From Psychrobacter sp. (lineage in GTDB: Bacteria > Pseudomonadota > Gammaproteobacteria > Pseudomonadales > Moraxellaceae): a DNA stretch of 11,690 nt. This document shows positions 1 to 7,154 of this stretch, one piece after another. The notes beneath the pieces are model-generated. The model had not been told where the DNA came from. It saw nothing but the letters and a program-made list of their open reading frames with translations, and made no database searches. Within the stretch, counting starts at the first letter, position 1. Each line of letters opens with the position of its first letter. The translations under genes and the position numbers were made by a program. The stretch is taken from contig JAHHUJ010000052.1 of assembly GCA_020024075.1 (NCBI GenBank), positions 1-11,690 on the forward strand. The letters are read 5' to 3'.

Positions 1-1818
1 ACGCTCACTTTCAGTCAAATACTTCTTACGTAGACGAATTGACTTAGGCGTTACCTCAACCAGCTCATCATCTTCGATAAATTCAAGCGCTTGCTCTAAA
101 GTGAATTTAATGGCTGGCACTAGAGTTAAGGCTTCATCAGTACCACTAGCACGAACGTTGGTTAACTGTTTAGCAGTAGTTGGGTTAACGACCATATCAT
201 CACTACGTGAGTTAAGACCAACAATCATACCTTCATAAACTTCAAGTTGCGGCTCAGCAAAAAGCTTACCACGCTTCTGTAAGTTAAATAAGGCATAACC
301 TAGACAAACACCGTTTGCCATAGAAACTAACACACCATTAGTACGTCCACCTACTTCACCAATTTTTTGTGGACCATAATGAGAGAAGCTTGAGGTTAAA
401 ATACCGGTACCTGAAGTTAAGGTAAGGAACTCTGAACGGAAACCGATTAGACCACGAGCTGGCATAGTAGCTTCAATACGCATACGCCCTTTACCATCAA
501 GTTGCATATCGGTCATTTCACCTTTACGTAGACCAACTTGCTCCATGATAGGGCCCTGATGTTGTTCTTCAACATCAAAGATTACATTTTCATACGGTTC
601 TTGAAGTTTACCATCAACTTCTTTAACGATAACTTCTGGGCGTGAAACTGCTAATTCATAGCCTTCACGACGCATATTCTCAATCAATACTGATAAATGA
701 AGCTCACCACGGCCAGAAACTTTGAATTTCTCAGCTGAGTCAGTATCCTCTACACGCAAAGCAACGTTATGAATAAGCTCACGTTCTAAACGTTCACGGA
801 TATTACGTGAGGTCACAAATTTACCTTCACGACCCGCAAAAGGTGAGTTGTTCACTTGGAAGGTCATAGAAACTGTTGGCTCATCCACGGTTAATGGCGG
901 TAAAGCTTCTACATGATTAGGATCACAGATGGTATCTGAAATGTTTAAAGCATCAATACCAGTAATACAGACAATATCACCAGCCTGAGCGTCTTCAACG
1001 TCGATGCGGTCTAAACCATGGTAACCCATAATTTTAAGGATACGACCGTTACGCGTTTTACCCTCTTTATCAATTACCGTAACTGGAGTATTGGTTGAAA
1101 TACGACCACGTTCGATACGACCAACACCAATAACACCAACGAAGTTGTTATAGTCTAGGCTTGAAATCTGCATACGAAAAGGAGCATCAGCATCCACTTT
1201 TGGAGGCTCAACAACATCTACAATAGTTTCAAACAATGGGGTCATATCATCGGCAAGATTATCTGGATCTAGACCAGCAATACCATTTAAAGCTGAAGCA
1301 TATACGACATGGAAATCCAGCTGCTCATCACTTGCACCTAGATTATCAAATAGATCAAATATTTGATCCATTACCCAGTCAGGGCGTGAACCTGGGCGAT
1401 CGATTTTGTTAATTACAACAATTGGCTTCAAACCTTGTTCGAATGCCTTTTGAGTTACAAATCGAGTTTGTGGCATAGGACCATCAATAGCGTCTACCAC
1501 TAGTAAAACGCAGTCAACCATAGACATTACACGTTCAACTTCCCCACCGAAATCGGCGTGACCTGGGGTATCCACGATATTAATACGATATTCTTCATCG
1601 GTCTTAGGATTGTGCCACTTAATGGCTGTATTTTTGGCAAGAATCGTAATACCACGTTCCTGCTCAATTGCGCCTGAATCCATTGCGCGTTCCGCAATAT
1701 TTGCACGATCGTCAAAGGTACCTGATTGATGTAATAACTTATCAACTAGGGTTGTTTTACCATGGTCGACGTGAGCAATAATAGCGATATTGCGTAAATT
1801 TTGTATTTCGTTAGACAT
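1..1818 (-). CDS. typA: Translational GTPase TypA/BipA, C-terminus cut by window edge
   Basis: Ribosome-associated GTPase of the EF-G/LepA superfamily, needed for ribosome assembly and growth under cold or stress. Reading from the ATG at 1818 gives MSNEIQNLRNIAIIAHVDHG and about 606 codons to the window edge. G-domain motifs are visible: G1 AHVDHGKTT (residues 15-23), switch II DTPGHADF (83-90), G4 NKID (137-140) and SAL (175-177). The DGPMPQTRFV stretch after the G3 region is typical of TypA and separates it from LepA and EF-G. The last visible residues, VEVTPKSIRLRKKYLTESER, match the far C-terminus of the family, so only a handful of codons are missing beyond position 1. The start is set by the family N-terminus; upstream there is only a weak GAG about 10 nt away. 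It is a single gene with its own promoter region and is separated from ompA by a terminator. Confidence 0.97.
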   Translation of the reverse strand, partial: MSNEIQNLRNIAIIAHVDHGKTTLVDKLLHQSGTFDDRANIAERAMDSGAIEQERGITILAKNTAIKWHNPKTDEEYRINIVDTPGHADFGGEVERVMSMVDCVLLVVDAIDGPMPQTRFVTQKAFEQGLKPIVVINKIDRPGSRPDWVMDQIFDLFDNLGASDEQLDFHVVYASALNGIAGLDPDNLADDMTPLFETIVDVVEPPKVDADAPFRMQISSLDYNNFVGVIGVGRIERGRISTNTPVTVIDKEGKTRNGRILKIMGYHGLDRIDVEDAQAGDIVCITGIDALNISDTICDPNHVEALPPLTVDEPTVSMTFQVNNSPFAGREGKFVTSRNIRERLERELIHNVALRVEDTDSAEKFKVSGRGELHLSVLIENMRREGYELAVSRPEVIVKEVDGKLQEPYENVIFDVEEQHQGPIMEQVGLRKGEMTDMQLDGKGRMRIEATMPARGLIGFRSEFLTLTSGTGILTSSFSHYGPQKIGEVGGRTNGVLVSMANGVCLGYALFNLQKRGKLFAEPQLEVYEGMIVGLNSRSDDMVVNPTTAKQLTNVRASGTDEALTLVPAIKFTLEQALEFIEDDELVEVTPKSIRLRKKYLTESER

Positions 1819-1873
1819 ATTTTAAAGACTCAATATTTTTTGGATAATAATCAGTAACTCTTTTCACGATCGC

Positions 1874-1907
1874 AGTATAACACCTTTGTATTACAGTTAA
1901 TTAACTG
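1874..1907 (-). promoter_or_regulatory. Candidate typA promoter with overlapping 14-bp palindrome
   Basis: On the minus strand an extended -10 element, TGTTATACT (TG at 1882-1881, hexamer TATACT 1879-1874), lies about 55 nt before the typA start. No good -35 is visible at normal spacing. Instead that region is occupied by a perfect 14-bp palindrome, CAGTTAATTAACTG (1894-1907). An extended -10 can compensate for a poor -35, and a dyad at this position is where a repressor or activator would sit. The promoter call rests on motif match only; the operator role is inference. Confidence 0.45.
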
Positions 1908-1957
1908 ATTTTATGAATGCTTTAAGAAAAATGTAAAGGTTACTCAAAGTATATAAC

Positions 1958-1990
1958 AAAAAAAAGCCACCAATTTGGCAGCTTTTTTTT
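1958..1990 (-). terminator. Intrinsic terminator of the ompA-like gene
   Basis: Read on the minus strand, 28 nt after the ompA stop, the RNA is A8, then GCUGCCA, loop AAU, UGGUGGC, then U8. The core stem is 1966-1982 with two G-U wobbles, and the flanking A and U runs can extend it. On the plus strand the two wobbles become A-C mismatches, so the element favours minus-strand termination. It insulates ompA from typA downstream. Confidence 0.85.
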
Positions 1991-2018
1991 AAATAACTAC
2001 TAAAACATACTCAAGATA

Positions 2019-3173
2019 TTATTGAACGTTCATATCTTTAGTTTGGTCAACAGTCATGGTTTTGTTACCAGTGATAACAGCGTACACACGACGGTTCATT
2101 GCACGACCTTCTTCAGTATCGTTTGGTGCGATTGGACGGTCATAACCGTAACCAACAGTGCTTAGACGGTTAGGAGCTACGCCGAATTCGTTAGTTAGCA
2201 TAGTCTTAACTGCGATTGCACGAGCTTCAGATAGGCGCTGGTTGTAGCGAGCTGATGGACCAGTTTTAGAAGCGTGACCTTCGATGCTGGCTGATGAGTT
2301 TGGATACTCACGCATTTTTTCTGCTACTTTAGCGATTTCTGGTTTGTACTGCTCTTTGATAACTGATTTGTCGTTATCGAAGAATACGCGTAGTTCCATT
2401 TTTAGTTCATCATCGATCTGAACTTGTACTGGGCAACCATTTTCGTCAACTACTACGTTAGCTGGAGTGTTAGGGCACTGGTCTAAGCTATCGATTACGC
2501 CATCGCCATCGCTGTCTTGGTCAGCTTCAACAACGATAACTGGAGTTGGTTCAACAGTGGCTACTGGAGCAGCTACTGCTGGTGCTAAGTGACCACCTAG
2601 AACTACTTCTAGACCAGCTAGAGCCATACCGTCCCATAGGTTGTAATCAAAGTTGTGGATAGCACGAGCTTCACCACGTAGGCTTAATGCATCGTTGATA
2701 CGGTACATAGCACCTAGACCTAGGTTACCGATAGTATCTGTAGTTTCACGGATTTCTTTACCAGCATCATTTTTAACTTCAATTTTTTGCTGACCAGCAC
2801 CAATTAAAGCGTATGGACGGAAAGCAGTGTCACGGTAGCCTGTGAACTCATCAAAGCCCACTAGGAAGTTACCAGTGATCATTTCACGCTCAGCTTCACC
2901 GATTTTAGCACCAGTTTTATCAAAAGCGTCTGAATCTGTTACACCATATTCAACTTGGAATTGAGTAGATGGAGTTAATTCGATACCAAGAGCAGCACCA
3001 GTATATAGATCATCTTCTTGATAGAAGTTAAGATCTTCATCTACGTACTCATCGTCTTGAGCTTCAGTGTAGTGGTAACCAAGTAAAACTGGGCTCACTG
3101 TTACACCAGCAGTTGCTACCATAGGTGCAGCTGCAGCGGCAATTAAAGCCAAAGTAATTTTGTTAAGTTTCAT
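2019..3173 (-). CDS. ompA: OmpA-family outer membrane protein with peptidoglycan-binding domain
   Basis: Outer membrane beta-barrel protein that tethers the envelope to peptidoglycan. At 384 residues it fits the OmpA/OprF size range. Residues 1-22 are a Sec signal peptide (MKLNK, then a hydrophobic Ala-rich core, cleavage probably after APMVATA). Residues 23-195 form the barrel, with alternating aromatic and hydrophobic strands. Residues 197-215 are an Ala/Pro/Val hinge. Residues 219-247 are a calcium-type thrombospondin-3 motif (DQDSDGDGVIDSLDQCP) with a Cys pair (C233, C247). Residues 262-367 are the OmpA C-terminal domain, ending with NQRLSEARA and EGRAMNRRV. The usual GHTD motif is GHAS here (299-302), so the DAP-contacting Asp is replaced by Ser302, while the partner Arg (R318) is kept. 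A strong Shine-Dalgarno GGAGG lies 6 nt before the ATG, which suggests high expression. It is monocistronic, with a terminator downstream. Confidence 0.95.
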   Translation of the reverse strand: MKLNKITLALIAAAAAPMVATAGVTVSPVLLGYHYTEAQDDEYVDEDLNFYQEDDLYTGAALGIELTPSTQFQVEYGVTDSDAFDKTGAKIGEAEREMITGNFLVGFDEFTGYRDTAFRPYALIGAGQQKIEVKNDAGKEIRETTDTIGNLGLGAMYRINDALSLRGEARAIHNFDYNLWDGMALAGLEVVLGGHLAPAVAAPVATVEPTPVIVVEADQDSDGDGVIDSLDQCPNTPANVVVDENGCPVQVQIDDELKMELRVFFDNDKSVIKEQYKPEIAKVAEKMREYPNSSASIEGHASKTGPSARYNQRLSEARAIAVKTMLTNEFGVAPNRLSTVGYGYDRPIAPNDTEEGRAMNRRVYAVITGNKTMTVDQTKDMNVQ

Positions 3174-3690
3174 AAACTTCCTCCAAGGGACGGTTTGTGT
3201 GCAAAAAACACTTAATATCTCTAATTTGTAATACTCAGCTCATAAAAAAAATGAACTAAGCACTAATTTATACTTTCGCATAATAGCTTATATATAAATT
3301 AATTTATTTACAACATTTTTTTGTGACCCAGTCATCTAGTACACATAAAAATCACATAAACCACTTGCTAATTACATTGCAATCAATTAGTAGTTAATTA
3401 GGTGGTAACATGGTAATTAGATAACAATTAACCAAGTTCAATCAACACCTAATCAGCACACTAATATGTTTTATGTGATTTAATGATATGTAATCAAATA
3501 TAACTAAATGTGATACACAACTAACTAATGCTAATTCTAATACATATGCTCAAATAGTTCTATCCTTAACCCCTAGTTTTTCACCAAATGTAACAAAATT
3601 TGACACTAGGTTATATATTGCCACAAATACTAGGCTATCACTGGGCTAAGTCCAAACGACTGCTCTTTTATACTGTAAGGTTGACTTATA
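3174..3690. promoter_or_regulatory. Divergent AT-rich spacer between ompA and the pilin gene
   Basis: This 517-bp stretch has no convincing gene. It must hold the promoters of both flanking genes. For ompA, a minus-strand TTGTAA (3313-3308) and TATAAG (3292-3287) are only 15 bp apart, so this promoter is tentative; an AT-only 14-bp palindrome (3294-3307) lies between them. For the pilin gene, TATACT (3669-3674) is a possible -10 without a good -35, and a perfect TTGACA (3600-3605) has no -10 at proper spacing. Small repeats are abundant: a perfect 12-bp inverted repeat, AAATCACATAAA (3349-3360) and TTTATGTGATTT (3470-3481), a further ATGTGATA near 3509, and repeated AATTAG/TAATTA words at 3384-3430. 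Regulatory density is plausible but unproven. Confidence 0.5.
3349..3481. repeat. Perfect 12-bp inverted repeat, arms 110 bp apart
   Basis: The arms are AAATCACATAAA (3349-3360) and TTTATGTGATTT (3470-3481), exact reverse complements 109 bp apart in the ompA/pilin spacer. The TGTGA core resembles a half-site of CRP-family regulators, but neither arm is itself a full TGTGA-N6-TCACA dyad. It could be two oppositely oriented binding sites or a chance match in AT-rich DNA. Confidence 0.6.
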
Positions 3691-4302
3691 ATGTCGTTTC
3701 TTATTGTTAAGTTACTAAATCAAAGAGTCGCAAAACCCTGTGACAATCTTAAACTTAACCCAAACAAAATAAGTCAAAACAACGGATTTACTTTAATAGA
3801 ATTACTACTAACCCTTTTGTTACTCATCACATTAACCTCGATAGCCCTGCCCTCATTTATTGGGGCATTACAACGCTGGGAAGCTAAAGAAGTACGTAAT
3901 CAAATAACCAATGCTTTTCGCATTGCCAAAGCTCAAAGCTTTATGCAGCGTCAAGACAGCATCCTATGTTTAGCAGATGCCAATTATCATTGCCATAACC
4001 AAGCTAAAGAGTATGTATTGATCTTTACCGATAGCGACAACAATCATCAATTTGACCCAGCAGTCAATCAACTGCTACTAAAACAACCTCTAAATCTGGA
4101 TTACGGAAGGCTATATCTCAGAGCAGGTCGACGTCACTATATTAAGTTTTTTGGAGACAGTGGCTTACCTCGTGGGCATTTTGGTCACATTAAATATTGC
4201 TCTAACGATCACCTAACCCACAATATGTATCAAATCTCTCTCAACCAACAAGGCAACTATCGATTTAAGCCTTATAGTGTTAAAAAGACCGGTTGCCCAT
4301 AA
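3691..4302 (+). CDS. Type IV minor pilin, FimT/GspH family
   Basis: Pseudopilin or minor pilin that would join the tip or shaft of a type IV pilus or type II secretion pseudopilus in the inner membrane and periplasm. The 203-residue product has a prepilin peptidase site, NNG|FTLIELLL (cleavage after Gly32, Phe33 N-methylated, Glu37 as the conserved E5), then a hydrophobic helix (about 33-53). The mature part is 171 residues. The C-terminal FGDSGLPRGHFGHIKYC (154-170) matches the Gly-rich GspH/FimT signature, and Cys93, Cys101, Cys170 and Cys202 could form disulfides. The leader is 32 residues, longer than usual. No in-frame ATG, GTG or TTG start lies between the first ATG and the cleavage site, and a TAAGG lies 10 nt upstream of that ATG. 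No other pilus gene is nearby. It converges with pdxJ, 26 bp away, and I see no terminator between them. FimT and GspH cannot be told apart here, so no symbol is assigned. Confidence 0.85.
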   Translation: MSFLIVKLLNQRVAKPCDNLKLNPNKISQNNGFTLIELLLTLLLLITLTSIALPSFIGALQRWEAKEVRNQITNAFRIAKAQSFMQRQDSILCLADANYHCHNQAKEYVLIFTDSDNNHQFDPAVNQLLLKQPLNLDYGRLYLRAGRRHYIKFFGDSGLPRGHFGHIKYCSNDHLTHNMYQISLNQQGNYRFKPYSVKKTGCP

Positions 4303-4328
4303 GGATTCTGATAATGCTAAGCCTCTTA

Positions 4329-5093
4329 TTACTGGCCTTGCATTGCTTGTTTCATCGCCTGAACTGCTTTTTCGAGCCCCATAAATACGCTGTCTGCAAT
4401 TAAGGCGTGGCCAATATTAAGCTCATATATCCCAGGAATACTGGCAATGGGATAGACGTTATCCCGGGTAAGACCATGACCTGCATTAATAATGAAGTTG
4501 TCTTGTGCCGACAATGCGTAGGCCGTGGCACTTTGAACTCTTTGTAATTCCTGTGCTGTGGCGAAGCTGTCCCCTGCTAACGTTGCTTGTGAATATTGAC
4601 CGGTATGCAGCTCAATGGCATCAGCTGCACAAGCCATAGCAGCATCTATCTGCTTCGACTCAGGGTCAATAAATAAAGAAACCTGAATACCTGCCTCATG
4701 CAAAGCTGCTATATAATCTTTAATATGCTGTAGTTGAGAGGCCACATCTAAGCCACCTTCTGTGGTCAGCTCTTGCCGCTTCTCTGGAACCAAACATATC
4801 CATTCAGGCTTCACTTTAAGCGCAATATTGAGCATCTCTTCAGTGGTGGCCATCTCTAAGTTCATCCGAGTTTTCAGTAACGGCTTCATACGATAAACGT
4901 CTTCATCTACAATGTGACGTCTGTCTTCTCGTAAGTGGAGAGTAATGCCATCTGCTCCTGCTTGCTCACAAAGTAGTGCTGCTTTGATAGGGTCTGGATA
5001 GCTAACCCCTCGAGCTTGACGTAAGGTAGCCACATGATCAATGTTGACGCCCAATAAAGGGGAGTTAGAAGAGGACTGCACCATTTTATTCAT
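4329..5093 (-). CDS. pdxJ: Pyridoxine 5'-phosphate synthase
   Basis: Cytoplasmic TIM-barrel enzyme that condenses 1-deoxy-D-xylulose 5-phosphate with 3-amino-2-oxopropyl phosphate to give pyridoxine 5'-phosphate, the last step of the DXP-dependent vitamin B6 pathway. The 254-residue length is close to that of the E. coli enzyme. Family blocks run through the protein: LLGVNIDHVATLRQARG (13-29), HLREDRRH (53-60), NLEMATTEEM (78-87), VPEKRQELTTEGGLDV (102-117), LHTGQY (162-167), INAGHGL (202-208) and ELNIGHALI (224-232). By alignment from memory, the catalytic residues His45, Glu72, Glu153 and His193 of E. coli correspond to His53, Glu80, Glu161 and His206, all present. AGGGTG 7 nt upstream supports the ATG at 5093 over the Met at codon 4. 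It is the last gene of the lepA cluster; the acpS gene that follows it in E. coli is absent here. Confidence 0.97.
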   Translation of the reverse strand: MNKMVQSSSNSPLLGVNIDHVATLRQARGVSYPDPIKAALLCEQAGADGITLHLREDRRHIVDEDVYRMKPLLKTRMNLEMATTEEMLNIALKVKPEWICLVPEKRQELTTEGGLDVASQLQHIKDYIAALHEAGIQVSLFIDPESKQIDAAMACAADAIELHTGQYSQATLAGDSFATAQELQRVQSATAYALSAQDNFIINAGHGLTRDNVYPIASIPGIYELNIGHALIADSVFMGLEKAVQAMKQAMQGQ

Positions 5094-5163
5094 AAGAATT
5101 CACCCTAGATAACTGACAAAATAACCGAGAATAACAACTGATATGTTAATAAGCACTCATCGT

Positions 5164-5199
5164 TGACTCCAGCCCTAATATATGGGGTTATATGAGTCA
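5164..5199. other. Imperfect hairpin in the recO-pdxJ gap
   Basis: TGACTC (5164-5169) pairs with GAGTCA (5194-5199), enclosing a smaller CCC/GGG stem (5173-5175 with 5184-5187). It lies about 20 nt after the recO stop on the transcribed minus strand and has no following U-tract, so it is not a standard terminator. It could be a processing or stability element in the operon mRNA, or chance. Confidence 0.35.
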
Positions 5200-5217
5200 T
5201 GACCTATCTATCATATC

Positions 5218-6030
5218 TTATTGATAACGATAAAACTGTTGCCATAAGATACGACTCTGTAATGGCTGATAATCAAATAAGTAATCAATAAGTTGACGAT
5301 GAATGTGGGTCCAGCTGTCAATAGTATGCGCACTAATCCCTACCTGCATGGCAAGAATTGTCTCTCCTTTTATAGGGGACTGTCGCATAAAAGCTGAAGG
5401 ATTGCGATGACTAAAGTTAGAGGGCGAGGCGAGAGTTGCCGCTGTAGAGGGCAGCTGGCTTCGATCACTGTGATCGCTTGAACTACTCTGCTGTTGTGAC
5501 TCAGTAGCTGAAGGCTTAACCCATCCTCTATCTGCCGCAAAATAGTAATACTGTTCTTTCTCAATTAACTGTTGTTCACTGTCTTGCTCAAGATCAATCG
5601 CAAATCCTAGCTCACTGAACAAAACTTGCTCATAACAGCGAAGTACAAACTTTAGTTCATCCAAGCTTAATGACTGCTGCAGCTGCGTTATGGTATGAGC
5701 GTATTGGTCATAGACTGTGGGCATACTGTCTTCAACCGGCAGTAGCTTTAAAGTGATTTCATTGACATACAAAGCGGCATATTGCTGTTGCCCCATTAAA
5801 CTAGGTACTGCCTCAACGATATTTACCTGTTGCAAGGTTTTCAAAGATTTTTTACCGGTCGCAAACAGCATCAACGGTGCAAACTGTGGAATCCCTTTTT
5901 TACCAATACCATGCAAGACACCATGCTCTTTGGTAAATAAATAATAGATACTTCTTTTTTCTTGGTAAGGGCGCTGATGCAAACTATACGCATGTAGTGA
6001 TTCATTACGCAACGTTATTATCCATCCCAT
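5218..6030 (-). CDS. recO: DNA repair protein RecO
   Basis: RecFOR-pathway mediator that, with RecR, loads RecA onto SSB-coated single-stranded DNA. The 270-residue protein (E. coli 242) has an N-terminal OB-fold segment with the family pattern LHAYSLHQRPYQEKRS...FTKEHGVLHGIGKKG (12-46), a helical block LKFVLRCYEQVLFSELGFAIDL (126-147), and the C-terminal LIDYLFDYQPLQSR (247-260). Residues 174-215 are a Ser/Gln/Thr-rich low-complexity linker that accounts for the extra length. The start is uncertain. The ATG at 6030 has no clear ribosome binding site. A TTG at 6012 (codon 7) has GGATGG 9 nt upstream and would give an N-terminus (LRNESLHAY, starting Met) closer to the family. It sits between era and pdxJ as in E. 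coli. Confidence 0.92.
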   Translation of the reverse strand: MGWIITLRNESLHAYSLHQRPYQEKRSIYYLFTKEHGVLHGIGKKGIPQFAPLMLFATGKKSLKTLQQVNIVEAVPSLMGQQQYAALYVNEITLKLLPVEDSMPTVYDQYAHTITQLQQSLSLDELKFVLRCYEQVLFSELGFAIDLEQDSEQQLIEKEQYYYFAADRGWVKPSATESQQQSSSSDHSDRSQLPSTAATLASPSNFSHRNPSAFMRQSPIKGETILAMQVGISAHTIDSWTHIHRQLIDYLFDYQPLQSRILWQQFYRYQ

Positions 6031-6088
6031 TGACTAAAGACTGGTCTAGCTCTGAACTCAGCGCCCTATTGATTAGCAAGCTTAACTA

Positions 6089-7105
6089 TTAATACCCTAA
6101 ACTGCTTAAGGCACGGGCATCATCTGACCATCCTTGTTTGACCTTCACCCACAAATTCAGCATGATTTTACGCTCGAACAAAGCTTCCATATCTTCGCGT
6201 GCAGCGATACCCACCTGCTTGATGCGACTGCCTTTATCGCCAATAATAATGGCTTTTTGGCCATTACGTTCAACGAAGATGGTGGCATCAATAAAAGTTA
6301 CCGCTTTGCGTTTACGGCCTGTTTTAGGATCAATATGTGCCGGCTCATCTTTGAATTCATCAATCTGAACCGTTAAATCATAAGGAACTTCATCGCCTGA
6401 TTGACGCATGATTTTTTCGCGAATAATTTCACTGGCTAAGAAGCGCTCACTACGATCTGTAATCTGCTCAGTATCATAAATGGGAGCGCCCTGAGGCAGA
6501 TGTGAGCGAATCACTTGCTGTAAGCGCTCTAAATTTTGGTTTTTTAGGGCAGAAACTGGGACGATATCCGCAAAGTCAAAGTTTTCATGGTAAGTTTCAA
6601 TTAAAGGCAAGATTGAGCCTTTATCTTTGATAGTATCCGCCTTATTGATAACCAATACCACAGGGATGTCTGTCTCACCAATTTTTTCAAGTGTTAACAA
6701 ATCATCTTCACGCCACTGCTCACCATCTACCACAAATAGCACCAAGTCCACATCGACTAAAGCGGAGAAAGCAGCCTTGTTCATACGCTCGTTAATCAGG
6801 CGTACTTCATTGCTGTGAATACCAGGGGTATCGACAAACACTGCCTGCATCTCATCATTAGATAAAATACCATGAATGCGATGACGGGTGGTTTGTGGCT
6901 TACGGGATGTGATGGATAACTTCTGTCCCAACATGTGGTTCATTAGGGTTGATTTACCAACATTAGGACGACCGACGATAGCCACATAGCCGGCTCGATA
7001 ATCTTCTGGTAACGACTCATCATTGAAGAAGCTGTCTAACAAAGTGTCAGTAGCGTCATTTGATTCGTTATCTAAAGGTTGGTTTTCTTGTGCTGCGTTT
7101 GACAT
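6089..7105 (-). CDS. era: GTPase Era
   Basis: Essential GTPase that binds the 3' end of 16S rRNA during 30S maturation and couples this to growth. G motifs are GRPNVGKST (45-53), the switch region with TTRHRIHGI (72-80), DTPG (92-95), NKAD (154-157) and SAL (185-187). The C-terminal KH RNA-binding domain has the GDKG loop (289-292) and KIMLNLWVKVKQGW (313-326), ending with the family-typical SLGY. At 338 residues it is about 37 longer than the E. coli protein; the excess is an acidic, Asn/Asp/Glu-rich N-terminal tail (1-35) before the G domain. The ATG at 7105 has only a weak GGAT about 12 nt upstream. The gene follows rnc by 49 bp and precedes recO by 58 bp. Confidence 0.97.
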   Translation of the reverse strand: MSNAAQENQPLDNESNDATDTLLDSFFNDESLPEDYRAGYVAIVGRPNVGKSTLMNHMLGQKLSITSRKPQTTRHRIHGILSNDEMQAVFVDTPGIHSNEVRLINERMNKAAFSALVDVDLVLFVVDGEQWREDDLLTLEKIGETDIPVVLVINKADTIKDKGSILPLIETYHENFDFADIVPVSALKNQNLERLQQVIRSHLPQGAPIYDTEQITDRSERFLASEIIREKIMRQSGDEVPYDLTVQIDEFKDEPAHIDPKTGRKRKAVTFIDATIFVERNGQKAIIIGDKGSRIKQVGIAAREDMEALFERKIMLNLWVKVKQGWSDDARALSSLGY

Positions 7106-7154
7106 ATGTCTGTTTATCCGATGTTATCTTCTGAAACTTCTTGAATTAAGAGGC

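Noticed and set aside
1527..1745. 72-codon open frame on the minus strand
   Set aside because: Lies wholly inside typA in another frame, with no family resemblance.
3294..3307. 14-bp palindrome ATAAATTAATTTAT upstream of ompA
   Set aside because: Consists of A and T only in a very AT-rich spacer, so it has little information; mentioned only as part of the spacer.
4303..4328. Possible bidirectional terminator between the pilin gene and pdxJ
   Set aside because: No stable stem with a U-tract could be found in this 26-bp gap.
5370..5564. 64-codon open frame on the minus strand
   Set aside because: Out-of-frame reading of the low-complexity part of recO.
5717..5944. Plus-strand open frame with Cys-rich product
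   Set aside because: Antisense to the well-conserved recO N-terminal half; no ribosome binding site or recognisable domain.
6134..6376. Two overlapping plus-strand open frames
   Set aside because: Antisense to the era KH-domain coding region; composition reflects the opposite strand.
6627..6818. 63-codon plus-strand frame, Ser/Thr-rich
   Set aside because: Antisense shadow of the era G domain.
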